Part shown: positions 45,605 through 56,028 of the stretch, one piece after another
How positions within the stretch are numbered: the stretch's first letter is position 1
Layout: every line of letters starts with the position of its first letter
From: Gillisella vitis
GTDB taxonomy: Bacteria; Pseudomonadota; Alphaproteobacteria; Rhizobiales; Rhizobiaceae
NCBI RefSeq assembly: GCF_014204625.1
Contig: NZ_JACHLU010000006.1
Coordinates: 205,113-269,112, forward strand
Reading direction: 5' to 3'
Length of the DNA: 64,000 nt
Program-made: the position numbers and the translations under genes
The notes under the pieces: generated by a model
Told to the model about the DNA's origin: nothing
The model's input: only the letters and a program-made list of their open reading frames with translations
Database searches by the model: none

Positions 45605-46480
45605 ATGATCATCATTATCGGATTTGTTATTATCGTCGGCAGTATTATCGGCGGCTTCATGGCACAGCACGGCCCGGTAGAGCGGCTGTTACAACCCTAT
45701 GAGCTGCTGATTATCGGTGGTGCCGGCGTCGGAACCTTCATCATGGCCAACACCATGAAAGTTGTGAAGGATTCGGGCAAGGCAATCGCCGAGGCCTTCG
45801 GCCATAAAGTGCCCAAAGAGCGCAATTACCTTGATGTTCTGGGCGTACTCTATTCGCTGATGCGTGATTTGCGCACCAAATCCCGTAACGAGATTGAAGC
45901 GCATATTGATAATCCTGAAGAATCATCGATTTTTCAGACGGCCCCCAATCTGCTGAAGAACAAAGAGCTTACGGCATTCATCTGCGATTATGTGCGGTTG
46001 ATCATCATTGGCAATGCCCGCAGCCATGAAATTGAAGCGTTGATGGATGAAGAAATCAACACCATCCTGCACGACAAGATGAAGGCCTATCATCAGTTGA
46101 TCGCCGTCGGCGACAGCTTGCCCGCCATCGGCATCGTGGCAGCCGTTCTCGGGGTTATCAAGGCGCTCACCTACATCAACGAGCCTCCGGCGGTGCTGGG
46201 TGAGCTGATTGGTGCGGCTCTGGTTGGTACCATGCTGGGTATTCTTCTGTCCTATTGCGTGGTCAATCCGCTGACATCGCAAATCAAGATCGTGCGGACC
46301 AAACAGCATCGTCTTTATATTATCGTCAAACAGACCCTGCTTGCCTATATGAATGGCTCCGTGCCACAGGTTGCGCTGGAATATGGCCGCAAGACGATTT
46401 CGTCCTATGAGCGCCCGTCCATTGATGCTGTCGAGCAGGAAATGATGAATCCCGGCGGCGGTGGCGAAAAGGCAGCATGA
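45605..46480 (+). CDS. motA: Stator protein MotA
   Basis: 291 residues with four transmembrane helices (about 2-20, 34-50, 170-190, 200-220). MotA marks: [20 protein letters not shown], the cytoplasmic region with conserved charges, and [45 protein letters not shown]. With MotB it makes the proton channel. First of motA-fliM-fliN-fliG, overlapping fliM by 4 bases. Confidence 0.95.
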   Translation: MIIIIGFVIIVGSIIGGFMAQHGPVERLLQPYELLIIGGAGVGTFIMANTMKVVKDSGKAIAEAFGHKVPKERNYLDVLGVLYSLMRDLRTKSRNEIEAHIDNPEESSIFQTAPNLLKNKELTAFICDYVRLIIIGNARSHEIEALMDEEINTILHDKMKAYHQLIAVGDSLPAIGIVAAVLGVIKALTYINEPPAVLGELIGAALVGTMLGILLSYCVVNPLTSQIKIVRTKQHRLYIIVKQTLLAYMNGSVPQVALEYGRKTISSYERPSIDAVEQEMMNPGGGGEKAA

Positions 46481-47430
46481 CGATGACTGAGAACAAACAA
46501 CTCCCCATCAAGGCAATGGAAGCAGCCCTGCTTGCACGGCTGACCGGCGGGTTGGGCGACCGCGCCACCGTTGAAAAGCTGTGTCAGGATTTTGGCACGC
46601 TTTACAGTGAGTTCCTGCCTGATGTGTTCCACAGTGAAACCAACCTGACCATCGAAGTCGGCTATCTCGGCCACAAAGTCGGGCTGCTGCGCGAACTGGT
46701 GGACAGCCTCGGCGACAATTTCGTGCTGGCCGATACCGCACTTCGAAACTGGTCACCCAATTTTGTCATGGCCTGTGGCAATGGCTTTGTCATTACCCTG
46801 ATGGAAACCCTGCTCGGCGCACAGCCCGAATTCATTGCCGAACCGATCAAACGCCCACTCTCGAATATCGAACTTGATCTGGCTGTCATGCTGTTTGAGC
46901 GATTCGCCAATGTGCTGCGCTCCGGCGTCAATGCAGCGGGCGGTTTCGAGCCGATTTTTGAGCGTCCCCACAATTGGGAAGCACGCCCGAAACCGGAACA
47001 GGATCATGTCGACGAATTTGCTGCCTTGATTCACATGAGCGTCAAGCTGGGCAAGATCACCTCCGAGTTTGCGCTGATCATCCCCCAGAAGGCATTGCTG
47101 AAAACCCGCGTTACCGCTCCAAAATCGAAGACACAGGCCTCCAAGGCCCGCAAAGAATGGGCAGAGCAGCTGGCCAACCAGGTTCGCAAAAGCCAGGTAA
47201 CTCTTGAGGCGCGTGTCAGTCTGGAAGCATTAACCCTGATGACTGTTGCAAAACTGGCACCGGGCGATGTTATACCTTTTCTCGAAAAAGACGATATAAC
47301 CGTCGATGTGAGTGCAAACGGCAAGGAACTTTACGCATGTGAGTTTGGCCGCGCGGGCGAACACTATACCGTCAGGATTAAGTCAACTCACAGCTCCGAT
47401 AACGAGATTCTGCGTCATCTGATGACGTGA
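46477..47430 (+). CDS. fliM: Flagellar motor switch protein FliM
   Basis: 317 residues. The middle CheC-like domain ([59 protein letters not shown]) and C-terminal SpoA-like domain ([61 protein letters not shown]) identify FliM, in the divergent rhizobial form. The short CheY-binding peptide of enteric FliM is not evident at the N-terminus. Overlaps motA by 4 bases. Confidence 0.9.
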   Translation: MTMTENKQLPIKAMEAALLARLTGGLGDRATVEKLCQDFGTLYSEFLPDVFHSETNLTIEVGYLGHKVGLLRELVDSLGDNFVLADTALRNWSPNFVMACGNGFVITLMETLLGAQPEFIAEPIKRPLSNIELDLAVMLFERFANVLRSGVNAAGGFEPIFERPHNWEARPKPEQDHVDEFAALIHMSVKLGKITSEFALIIPQKALLKTRVTAPKSKTQASKARKEWAEQLANQVRKSQVTLEARVSLEALTLMTVAKLAPGDVIPFLEKDDITVDVSANGKELYACEFGRAGEHYTVRIKSTHSSDNEILRHLMT

Positions 47431-47494
47431 CGTTTTTTCCCCGCAGCGCACAACACTGCAGGTTGAGGCAAGTTTCAACAGGAATAATGATTGC

Positions 47495-48085
47495 ATGGCT
47501 ACGAACAAAACACCTTTGAGCGAAGACGATGCGCTGGCAATGCCAGCGGGCGACACTGATCTTGATCAGGCGATCGACGATCTGCGTGGCGTTTTGAAAA
47601 CCGGCGGCGATGACCCGTTGTCTGATATGGGCTCGGATTTCGGAAGTTCAGATTTCGGCTCCGATCTGGGCGGTGATTTTGGTGCCGAGACCACATCTGG
47701 CGGCCTGTCCGACTTCGATAGCGATTTCGGCACGGGGACCGCTGACACCGGCTTCGGTGGCGGTGATTTTGGTGCTGACGACTTTGGCGCAGGCGCAAGC
47801 TCCACCGCGCAAGCCCCTGGCAGCGCACTGGAAGCCAATCTGGGTCTGATCATGGACATCCCGATTGACGTCCAGATTGTACTCGGCACCAGCCGTATGC
47901 CCGTTGCAGGCTTGATGAATCTGGAAGAGGGAGCCATCATCGCTCTCGATAAAAAGATCGGAGAACCTGTGGAGATCATGGTAAATGGTCGACGGATAGG
48001 CCGTGGTGAGATTACTGTTCTTGAAAATGATGACACGCGATTCGGTGTAAAACTGATTGAAGTGATGACCAGCAAGACGTCCTGA
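47495..48085 (+). CDS. fliN: Flagellar motor switch protein FliN with DFG-repeat N-terminal extension
   Basis: 196 residues. The C-terminal 85 ([78 protein letters not shown]) form the SpoA domain of FliN. The N-terminal 110 are acidic and disordered, with about ten repeats of the form (S/D/A)DFG or DLGG between residues 44 and 105. Enteric FliN is 137 residues, so the linker is long. Lies 64 bases after fliM and 28 before fliG. Confidence 0.93.
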   Translation: MATNKTPLSEDDALAMPAGDTDLDQAIDDLRGVLKTGGDDPLSDMGSDFGSSDFGSDLGGDFGAETTSGGLSDFDSDFGTGTADTGFGGGDFGADDFGAGASSTAQAPGSALEANLGLIMDIPIDVQIVLGTSRMPVAGLMNLEEGAIIALDKKIGEPVEIMVNGRRIGRGEITVLENDDTRFGVKLIEVMTSKTS

Positions 48086-48113
48086 CCCTATATCGGGTCA
48101 GAGAGGACAGACC

Positions 48114-49160
48114 ATGATGGACTTTGACGATTTTGGCGGCCCCATTGCGGGAAAGCCCTTAAGCCCAACAGACAAGGCCGCAGCCGTGCTGCTGGCCATG
48201 GGCAAGGGTGTGGCTGGTAAACTGCTGAAATATTTCACGCAAGCCGAGTTGCAGACAATCATCAACTCGGCGCAGACCCTTCGGACCATTCCACCGGACG
48301 AGTTGGCTGAGCTTGTCAATGAATTCGAGGACCTGTTTACCGAAGGTGCGGGCCTCATGGATAACGCCAAGGCCATCGAAGAAATTCTCGAAGAAGGACT
48401 GACCCCGGAAGAGGTGGACGGTCTTCTGGGTCGCCGCACCGCCTTTCAGGCATTTGAGACCTCCATATGGGACCGTCTTCAGGATGCTGATCCGGATTTT
48501 ATCGCCAACTTCCTCCTGCGCGAGCATCCGCAGACTGTTGCTTATATTCTGTCGATGCTGCCCTCATCCTTTGGGGCAAAGGTGCTGCTCAAGCTGCCGG
48601 ACAGCCGCCGCGCCGACATCATGAATCGGACGGTCAACCTGAAGAATGTCAGCGCGCAAGCAGCCCAGATCATTGAAAACCGGGTGGTCGAGCTGATTGG
48701 TGAAATCGATGCCGAGCGCAATTCTACAGGCACCGCAAAGGTTGCCGAGCTGATGAACGAGCTGGAAAAGCCTCAGGTCGATACTTTGCTGGAATCGCTC
48801 GAATCCATCAGCAAGGAATCGGCCACCAAGGTTCGCCCAAAGATCTTCCTGTTCGAAGATCTGCTGGTCATGCCGCAGCGCAGCCGTGTTCTGCTGCTCA
48901 ACGATATATCCGGCGACATTCTGACAATGGCACTGCGCGGCGCGTCAATGGAAATCCGCGAATGCGTCCTCAGCGCGATCAGCCCTCGCTCCCGCCGCAT
49001 GATCGAATCGGATCTTCAGGCTGGCACCGCAGGCACCAATCCGCGGGAAATTGCGATTGCCAGACGCGCTGTTGCGCAGGAAGCAATCCGCCTGGCCAAT
49101 GCTGGCCAGATTCAGCTGAAAGAAGCGCCAACGCCAAAAGATGGCGAAGCGGCCGCATAA
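48114..49160 (+). CDS. fliG: Flagellar motor switch protein FliG
   Basis: 348 residues: N-terminal SPTDKAAAVLLAMGKGVAGKLLKYFTQAELQTII, middle EHPQTVAYILSMLPSSFGAKVLLKLPDSRRADIMNR, and C-terminal FLFEDLLVMPQRSRVLLLNDISGDILTMALRGASMEIRECVLSAISPRSRRMIESDL with the charged torque-helix residues. Links FliF to FliM and drives torque with MotA. Followed by a strong terminator at 49234-49274. Confidence 0.95.
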   Translation: MMDFDDFGGPIAGKPLSPTDKAAAVLLAMGKGVAGKLLKYFTQAELQTIINSAQTLRTIPPDELAELVNEFEDLFTEGAGLMDNAKAIEEILEEGLTPEEVDGLLGRRTAFQAFETSIWDRLQDADPDFIANFLLREHPQTVAYILSMLPSSFGAKVLLKLPDSRRADIMNRTVNLKNVSAQAAQIIENRVVELIGEIDAERNSTGTAKVAELMNELEKPQVDTLLESLESISKESATKVRPKIFLFEDLLVMPQRSRVLLLNDISGDILTMALRGASMEIRECVLSAISPRSRRMIESDLQAGTAGTNPREIAIARRAVAQEAIRLANAGQIQLKEAPTPKDGEAAA

Positions 49161-49233
49161 CAGGCACTTGTGCTGATCAGGACTGTGAACAAACCCTCGC
49201 AGCACAACAGTTCTCAGGCCGAAACGATTGAAG

Positions 49234-49274
49234 GCCGCAGACTACAGCGTTAAGCTGTGGTCTGCGGCTTTTTT
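49234..49274 (+). terminator. Rho-independent terminator after fliG
   Basis: Fifteen-bp stem with one G-T pair (49234-49248 with 49254-49268), 5-nt loop, then six T. A second hairpin (GCTCAAAACC/GGTTTTGAGC, 49277-49286 with 49295-49304) follows. This suggests that flhB has its own promoter in the 90 or so bases before 49396. Confidence 0.88.
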
Positions 49275-49395
49275 GTGCTCAAAACCCCGGTCGAGGTTTT
49301 GAGCGGGCTGTTAAAGCGTGTCTTGTAAAAGATACACATTATGACGACGTAGTTTATCGTTCCGGGAACGACCCGCTCCCACCGCATAGCAACCA

Positions 49396-50493
49396 ATGAG
49401 GTCGGACGTGGCTGACGACGAAGATAAAGAAAGTAAAACAGAAGACCCCTCGGAGAAAAAAATCCGGGATGCGATGGAAGAAGGCAATATTCCGGTATCA
49501 CGGGAAGCGCCTTTGTTTGCGACAACTCTGGCTTTTTATGTTTATTTCGTTTTTTTCCTGCCGCAGGGCATGGCCACCCTGTCCGAAACATTGCGCGACC
49601 TGTTTGAAAAGCCAGACCAGTGGTTGATTGGTACCGGCCCGGACGTGATGTCGCTGTTTATCCATCTTGGCTGGTCCATGTCGGCACTTTTGGCTCCGGC
49701 CTTGATCCTGTTCATGACGTTTGGGTTGACGCAGTCTTTTGCGCAGCATTTGCCCAGCTTCGTTCTGAATCGAATCGCACCACAAGCATCCCGCATCTCA
49801 ATCACCGCCGGTTTTAGCCGCCTGTTTTCGGTGCAAGGCATGATCGAGTTTGGAAAATCCCTTTTCAAGATCATCATTGTCGCTGTGGTGATGTTCGTGG
49901 CGCTCAGGCAAGAATATTTTGGCACACTGGATGCGATGTTTTCAGACCCGCAGGTTATTTTCGTCAAACTGTCGGAAATCATCAAGGAGATGCTGATCAT
50001 CGTGCTGTTTTCGACCGGCCTTCTCACCGCGATCGACCTCGCCTGGACGCGCTATCACTGGTATCAGCAATTGCGCATGACCAAGCAGGAGGTCAAGGAC
50101 GAGCACAAGCAGTCTCAGGGCGACCCCATTGTCAAAGCGCGCCAGCGCTCGGCCCAGCGTGATCAGGCACGGCGGCGGATGATCGGCAATGTCCCGCGCG
50201 CCACCATGGTGATCACCAACCCGACTCACTTTGCCGTCGCGCTACGCTATGTTCGTGAAGAAATGGAAGCGCCCATGGTGCTTGCCAAAGGACAGGACCT
50301 GATTGCCCTGAAGATTCGTGAGATCGCTCAGCAGAATGATATTCCGATTTTTGAGGACCCGCCCCTTGCCCGCTCCATGTTTGCGCAAGTCTCAGTAGAT
50401 AGTGTGATCCCACCAATATTCTACAGAGCCGTAGCAGAAATCGTTCAAAGAATGTACGCTGCCGACGCCAAGAAAAAGAGGCGACTAAGCTAA
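49396..50493 (+). CDS. flhB: Flagellar export specificity switch FlhB
   Basis: 365 residues: SKTEDPSEKKIRDAMEEGNIPVSREAP at the start, four transmembrane helices, and the autocleavage motif NPTH at residues 275-278 (MVITNPTHFAVALRY). FlhB switches export from hook to filament substrates together with FliK. In other rhizobia flhB is flanked by visR/visN/fliF on this side; here only a small unknown gene follows. Confidence 0.96.
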   Translation: MRSDVADDEDKESKTEDPSEKKIRDAMEEGNIPVSREAPLFATTLAFYVYFVFFLPQGMATLSETLRDLFEKPDQWLIGTGPDVMSLFIHLGWSMSALLAPALILFMTFGLTQSFAQHLPSFVLNRIAPQASRISITAGFSRLFSVQGMIEFGKSLFKIIIVAVVMFVALRQEYFGTLDAMFSDPQVIFVKLSEIIKEMLIIVLFSTGLLTAIDLAWTRYHWYQQLRMTKQEVKDEHKQSQGDPIVKARQRSAQRDQARRRMIGNVPRATMVITNPTHFAVALRYVREEMEAPMVLAKGQDLIALKIREIAQQNDIPIFEDPPLARSMFAQVSVDSVIPPIFYRAVAEIVQRMYAADAKKKRRLS

Positions 50494-50498
50494 AGCAC

Positions 50499-50942
50499 AT
50501 GAAAAAATGCAAATATACCACTGACCGCGAAAGAATAGTTGCCGAATTTCTTAGCCCCATCGCGTCTGAGTTGCGTTTATTAGATGCAACGGATTTAGTC
50601 TCATTTCTACGGTTCGATTTCTTGGGAAACATTGCTGACCTTGTGTCATCAGCCGCAGAGCTATACTTCCACCCCGGCACCGTCAGCTTTGGTGCGGGAG
50701 GGGACTATAAATGCGACTGGGGCGAGTTGCCAGAAGTGTCGCTGGATCTGGAAATAAAGCCCCGCGATATTACAATATATGTGAAACTTGTGCTCAGTCA
50801 TGACAAAGCCGGTGTGGAAATCAACCATATCTCCTTCCAGAATCCCGCAGCTGAGCCCAATGAAAATACAGCGTTTCTTGCCAAAAGGCTGAATGAGGCA
50901 CGCTTCGTACCAAATCTGCCTGCACCAACATTTGTAGCCTGA
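50499..50942 (+). CDS. Conserved hypothetical protein downstream of flhB
   Basis: 147 residues, soluble, no signal: SPIASELRLLDATDLVSFLRFDFLGNIADLVSSAAELYFHPGTVSFGAGGDYKCDWGELPEVSLDLEIKPRDITIYVKLVLSHDKAGVEINHISFQNP. Begins 5 bases after the flhB stop, so it is in the same transcript; the function is not recognised. It has a two-part layout: a helical 60-residue start and an antiparallel-beta second half. Confidence 0.6.
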   Translation: MKKCKYTTDRERIVAEFLSPIASELRLLDATDLVSFLRFDFLGNIADLVSSAAELYFHPGTVSFGAGGDYKCDWGELPEVSLDLEIKPRDITIYVKLVLSHDKAGVEINHISFQNPAAEPNENTAFLAKRLNEARFVPNLPAPTFVA

Positions 50943-50954
50943 TGATCACATTCT

Positions 50955-50986
50955 ACAGCCGCAGGCTTCACCAAGCCTGCGGCTGT
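50955..50986. terminator. Bidirectional terminator at the right end of the flagellar locus
   Basis: Perfect 14-bp stem ACAGCCGCAGGCTT/AAGCCTGCGGCTGT (50955-50968 with 50973-50986) with a 4-nt loop, between two convergent genes (stop at 50942, convergent stop at 50993). TTTC follows on the plus strand. Confidence 0.85.
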
Positions 50987-50992
50987 TTCGCG

Positions 50993-51868
50993 TCACCACA
51001 GCAATCGCTGCCTTGGCCACAGTGTTTGCGACAAAGGCGCTCCGGAAAATCTCGATCGGACATTGAGATCATTGCGGGTTTTGCGCTGCAACTCCCCGTC
51101 ATTTTCCGGCATCAGCATGATGTTATAGCGCGCCGAATCGTCTGCTTCTTTGGACATTTTAAAACCAAGCCCAAAATGATTCGTCTCGAACGGCTCAAGA
51201 GCCCGCATTTGGTCAAACTGCGGTGAAAAATCACGCCAGCCGCTGATTCCGGCCACAAGATCAATCGATTTGAGATAGGTTGACCAGATCTTCGGGTCTT
51301 GTTTGACATTGATGATTTTCCAGCGAATTTGCGCAATTTGCCCGGCTTCATCACCCCGGGCCGTGATAAAAAACGATGGCGCATCGGCCTCGGCATCCTT
51401 GGGCGTCAAGGCGATCTCGACTGAGCAATCAAAAATCCTTGGATTATAGGCACTCTGCGCCCAGCCGGCATTGGTCAGGCCAGCCGTATTCATCCTGTCG
51501 CAGAACGCCTTGCCGGAAAAGACAATGGTGCGCACAAATGTGCCCCTGTCCAGAAGCCGCGGCACTGTAAAAACACGGGCCGGAACAACAACCGTTTGCG
51601 GCACCAGCCGCGCGCTCCGCGTCAGCGATGGCGGCGTAACATGCGTGGTATCAGATCCCGGCATCATCGGCCACATCTGCTCAAAATGGCTGGTCAGAAT
51701 GCGCAGATTGCGCTCACCATTGGCCAGCAGAACGGTCAGGCCAATGGTGAGCACAAACAGCAGCAGCAAGCCCATAAACAGCCGAAAGCCGCGTCGCCTT
51801 TGCTGTGGCGTCCGCAGAGGCCTGTTGTTCGTCTTTGGCGCGTTTGGCACGGCCTGTTGCGTCATCAA
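50993..51868 (-). CDS. Membrane-anchored protein of unknown function (possibly DUF6030 type)
   Basis: 291 residues. A basic N-terminal 30 residues (RTPQQRRRGFRLF) is followed by one transmembrane helix (about 31-50, MGLLLLFVLTIGLTVLLANG) and an exported domain with two Cys (KAFCDRMN and RIFDCSVEI) that could form a disulphide. The exported part reads GTFVRTIVFSGKAFCDRMNTAGLTNAGWAQSAYNPRIFDCSVEIAL, then IRWKIINVKQDPKIWSTYLKSIDLVAG. I associate it loosely with DUF6030 proteins of Rhizobiaceae; the function is not known. Confidence 0.55.
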   Translation of the reverse strand: MMTQQAVPNAPKTNNRPLRTPQQRRRGFRLFMGLLLLFVLTIGLTVLLANGERNLRILTSHFEQMWPMMPGSDTTHVTPPSLTRSARLVPQTVVVPARVFTVPRLLDRGTFVRTIVFSGKAFCDRMNTAGLTNAGWAQSAYNPRIFDCSVEIALTPKDAEADAPSFFITARGDEAGQIAQIRWKIINVKQDPKIWSTYLKSIDLVAGISGWRDFSPQFDQMRALEPFETNHFGLGFKMSKEADDSARYNIMLMPENDGELQRKTRNDLNVRSRFSGAPLSQTLWPRQRLLW

Positions 51869-52054
51869 TTCCGTCCGGATCTGGCAAGAGGCAGCATTAT
51901 GCCATAAAACCTTAAGAAGTCGGTATAGGGCGTTGCGCGATCAAGCCGACATAAAACTGTCATCAGGCAATCATCCAGACGTCACGAAAAACCCCTAGCA
52001 ATCTGGGGAGTGTTTCCGTTGAGCATAACGGGAATTTTTTCTTCGGAGAGAGTG

Positions 52055-53200
52055 ATGAACAGACGTGGATTTTTGGCCGCCGCCTCGGCTTTGACAATCA
52101 TGCCTGCCCTGCCAAAGCTGGGTTTTGCAGCAGGCGGCCCGATCAACGTGTTTACGGGCGCGGATTCCAATATTCTCGATTTCTGGAACAACAGTGTTGG
52201 TCCGGCGTTTGCGAAGGCCAATCCCGGCATGAGCATCAAGATGGTTGATGCCGGTGATGATTCGGGAATGCGCGCCATCGCCGAGCGCGCCATGGCAGCC
52301 CTTGCCAGCAAGTCTGACCCGCATGTTGATCTGTTTGAAAATTTTGATGCCAACCTGCCCACAGGCGGCATCAAGGCCGGTCTCTGGGTGGATTTCAAAC
52401 AGTCGAAAATTCCGCTCTATGACCACATCAACCCAATGGCCTTCCAGAGTGACTATTCCCTGCCCTATCGCGGCTCACAGGTGTTGCTGGCCTATGATAG
52501 CACGAAACTGGACCCAAAGAAGGCTCCCAGGACCTGGGCTGATCTGACCGCATGGATCAAGGCCAATCCCGGCCAGTTCATCTACAATCGCCCTGACAAG
52601 GGCGGCTCCGGCGGCAATTTCGTCCGCCGTGCCATTCACGAGGTCAATGGCCGTGATCCTTCGAAATTCACCATTGCCAATTACACCGCAGCTTACGCCG
52701 AACAAACCCTGACACCCGCCTGGAAACTGCTTCAGGATCTGGCACCCGCCCTCTATGAAAAGGGCGCTTATACCTCTGGCAACACCCAATCGATCCAGCT
52801 GTTGGCACAAGGCGTTGTCACCATGGTGCCGGTTTGGTCCGATCAGGTGCTGAAAGCCATGAAGGAAGGCGTTTTGCCTGACACCACTGGCCTTGTCCAG
52901 CTGACCGATCTGGCCCTTTGCGGCGATTTTAACCGCATGACAATCTCCACCAATGCCACCAACAAGGATGCAGCCATGAAGCTCGCGGCCTTCTTGCTGA
53001 CCGATGAAATGCAACAGGCCGTGATAACCGAAATTGGCGGTTTTCCTGCAATCTCGTGGGATTATCTGCCGAAAGACCTGCGCGATAAATATGCTGATGT
53101 TGTGCCAACCAGCATTCCGACCTTCCCGGCAGGCGACTGGAGCCCGGCTGTGAATGATGGCTGGTATCGCAATGTTGCCCCCAATCTGACACGCGGCTGA
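52055..53200 (+). CDS. ABC transporter periplasmic binding protein (family 1, AfuA/PotD-like)
   Basis: 381 residues from the ATG at 52055, preceded by GGAGAG at 52045-52050; the upstream ATG-less frame from 52010 is rejected. The N-terminal NRRGFLAAASALTIMPALPKLGFAAG is a signal with twin Arg, perhaps Tat. The mature part (INVFTGADSNILDFWNNSVGPAFAKANPGMSIKMVDAG) resembles iron/spermidine/phosphonate-type binding proteins. No Tyr cluster for iron was obvious. With the phosphodiesterase and phosphatase genes at the other end of the cluster, an organophosphate ligand is more probable; this is an inference. Confidence 0.8.
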   Translation: MNRRGFLAAASALTIMPALPKLGFAAGGPINVFTGADSNILDFWNNSVGPAFAKANPGMSIKMVDAGDDSGMRAIAERAMAALASKSDPHVDLFENFDANLPTGGIKAGLWVDFKQSKIPLYDHINPMAFQSDYSLPYRGSQVLLAYDSTKLDPKKAPRTWADLTAWIKANPGQFIYNRPDKGGSGGNFVRRAIHEVNGRDPSKFTIANYTAAYAEQTLTPAWKLLQDLAPALYEKGAYTSGNTQSIQLLAQGVVTMVPVWSDQVLKAMKEGVLPDTTGLVQLTDLALCGDFNRMTISTNATNKDAAMKLAAFLLTDEMQQAVITEIGGFPAISWDYLPKDLRDKYADVVPTSIPTFPAGDWSPAVNDGWYRNVAPNLTRG

Positions 53201-53202
53201 CC

Positions 53203-54093
53203 ATGACCACGACCGCCCCTGTTCCCACGGCGGGCAAGACCACAATGCCGACAGGCAGGGGGCTGAAAGGCCTCCTGCTTGTTGCCATTCCGGTGTTGCT
53301 GGTCGGCTGGCTGATTATATATCCGATTTTTGCAGCGATCATCTCCACCGTCTGGGTGCCAGACGGCGAAACGATGAAACTCAGCGTCGGCTCCTATCGG
53401 TTTTTCTTCTCTGACAGCTACAGTTTGGGAAATCTCAAGCTCACCCTTTGGACAACAGTTATTTGCGCCGTGCTGCTGATTGTCTGCGGTCTGCCTATTG
53501 CGCTGTATTTGCGCTTTTCACGCGGCTCGCTGGCCGGTTATGTGCAGGCGCTGGCGATTTTTCCGATGTTCGTGCCCTCGGTGATCTTGTCTTACGCGCT
53601 CATTCGCACCATTGGTCCCAATGGCGCGGTGGATATTCTGCTCAATGCTGTGGGCCTGCCCAAATTGCCAAGCCCTTACCTGACCCCATGGGGTCCGGTG
53701 ATCGGTCTTGTCTGGGATAATCTGCCACTGACCGTTTTGATGCTCACCGCCGGGCTGGGCTCCATTTCCAACAGTTCGGTTGAAGCCGCACGCGATGTCG
53801 GAGCCGGACCCATCCGGGTGTTTGTGCATATTATTGTACCGCGCTTGGGCAATTCGCTGCTGGTGGCCACGTCTTTTGCTGTGCTTGGTATTTTCTCATC
53901 CTTCACCCTGCCTTACGTGCTTGGCCCCGCCTCGCCAGAGATGATGGGGCCTTTCATGTCGCGCACCTTCAATGATCTTTACGATCCGTTGAACGCCAAG
54001 ACGCAAGCGGTGATCTGCTTTGGCTTCTGCCTGTGTTTTGGCCTGTTCTATGTCTATTCGATTGCGCGCAATCAGGAGAAAAAGAGCCGATGA
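53203..54093 (+). CDS. ABC transporter permease (PotB-type)
   Basis: 296 residues, six transmembrane helices, the first at about 21-45 (GLLLVAIPVLLVGWLIIYPIFAAIISTVW). The EAA loop SVEAARDVGAGPIRVFVHIIVPRL is typical of polyamine/iron/phosphonate-type importers. Starts 2 bases after the binding-protein gene and overlaps the second permease by 4 bases. Confidence 0.85.
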   Translation: MTTTAPVPTAGKTTMPTGRGLKGLLLVAIPVLLVGWLIIYPIFAAIISTVWVPDGETMKLSVGSYRFFFSDSYSLGNLKLTLWTTVICAVLLIVCGLPIALYLRFSRGSLAGYVQALAIFPMFVPSVILSYALIRTIGPNGAVDILLNAVGLPKLPSPYLTPWGPVIGLVWDNLPLTVLMLTAGLGSISNSSVEAARDVGAGPIRVFVHIIVPRLGNSLLVATSFAVLGIFSSFTLPYVLGPASPEMMGPFMSRTFNDLYDPLNAKTQAVICFGFCLCFGLFYVYSIARNQEKKSR

Positions 54094-54923
54094 ACACGCT
54101 CTCACTCCTTCGCCTTCGCACTGCCCGTCTGGATTGGACCGGCCTTGCGCTGGCCGTGGTGCTGACGATCATGATTGTATTGCCGCTGCTGGTGGTGGCA
54201 GTCTGGGCCTTTACCGAGGTCTGGCGCTATCCATCTGTGCTGCCACAGCAATTTGGCCTGCGATTTTGGCATCAGACACTGGCGCGCAGCGATGTGTGGG
54301 ATGCGCTCATGCTCAGCCTGCGGCTGGCCACCATCGTTACCCTGCTCTCGGCCCTGATTTGCCTGCCCGCCGCCTATGCTTTTGCGCGGATGGACTTTCC
54401 CGGTCGTAATCTGTTCTTCCTGTCGTTTCTGGCCTCGCACGCCTTTCCCAAATTTGGCCTGCTGGTGACAATTGCCGGTATTTTCCTGCATCTCAACCTG
54501 ATCTCCACCTTCTGGGGCGTTGCCCTGATTCAGCTGGTTGGCACGTTGATGCTGATGATCTGGATTCCGGTGGCCGCCTTTCAAAATGTCGATCGGCGCA
54601 TGGAAGAAGCCGCCCGTGATGTCGGGGCCGGGCCTTTGCGGGTGTTCTGGTCGATCACGCTGCCACAGGCGGCACCGACTATTTTTGCAGCCGTCCTGCT
54701 CACCTTCGTCTCGACCTTTTACGAGACAGAAGGTGCCTGGCTGATTGGCGCACCGCAGATCCGCACCATGCCGGTGCTGATGATCAGCTTCATCAACAAT
54801 CAGCTGGTGGTGCAATATGGCGCGGTGCTGTCCGTCATGCTGTGGGTGCCATCGTTTATTGCGCTGATGTTTGCCCGCCGGGTGATGAGCACCGGCGCTT
54901 TTGCCAAGGGCTTTGGCGCATGA
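54090..54923 (+). CDS. ABC transporter permease (PotC-type)
   Basis: 277 residues from the ATG at 54090 (MNTLSLLRLRTARLDWTG); overlap ATGA with the first permease. Six transmembrane helices, EAA loop RMEEAARDVGAGPLRVFWSITLPQA. It forms a heteromeric channel with the preceding gene product. Ends 31 bases before the ATPase gene. Confidence 0.85.
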   Translation: MNTLSLLRLRTARLDWTGLALAVVLTIMIVLPLLVVAVWAFTEVWRYPSVLPQQFGLRFWHQTLARSDVWDALMLSLRLATIVTLLSALICLPAAYAFARMDFPGRNLFFLSFLASHAFPKFGLLVTIAGIFLHLNLISTFWGVALIQLVGTLMLMIWIPVAAFQNVDRRMEEAARDVGAGPLRVFWSITLPQAAPTIFAAVLLTFVSTFYETEGAWLIGAPQIRTMPVLMISFINNQLVVQYGAVLSVMLWVPSFIALMFARRVMSTGAFAKGFGA

Positions 54924-54954
54924 TTGTCTTTCTCTTCAACGCACAGGTGATCTC

Positions 54955-56020
<1,066 letters not shown>

Positions 56021-56028
<8 letters not shown>

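Noticed and set aside
52010..52054. Upstream extension of the ABC binding protein
   Set aside because: The frame is open but does not have a ribosome-binding site, while GGAGAG precedes the ATG at 52055 that begins a proper signal peptide.
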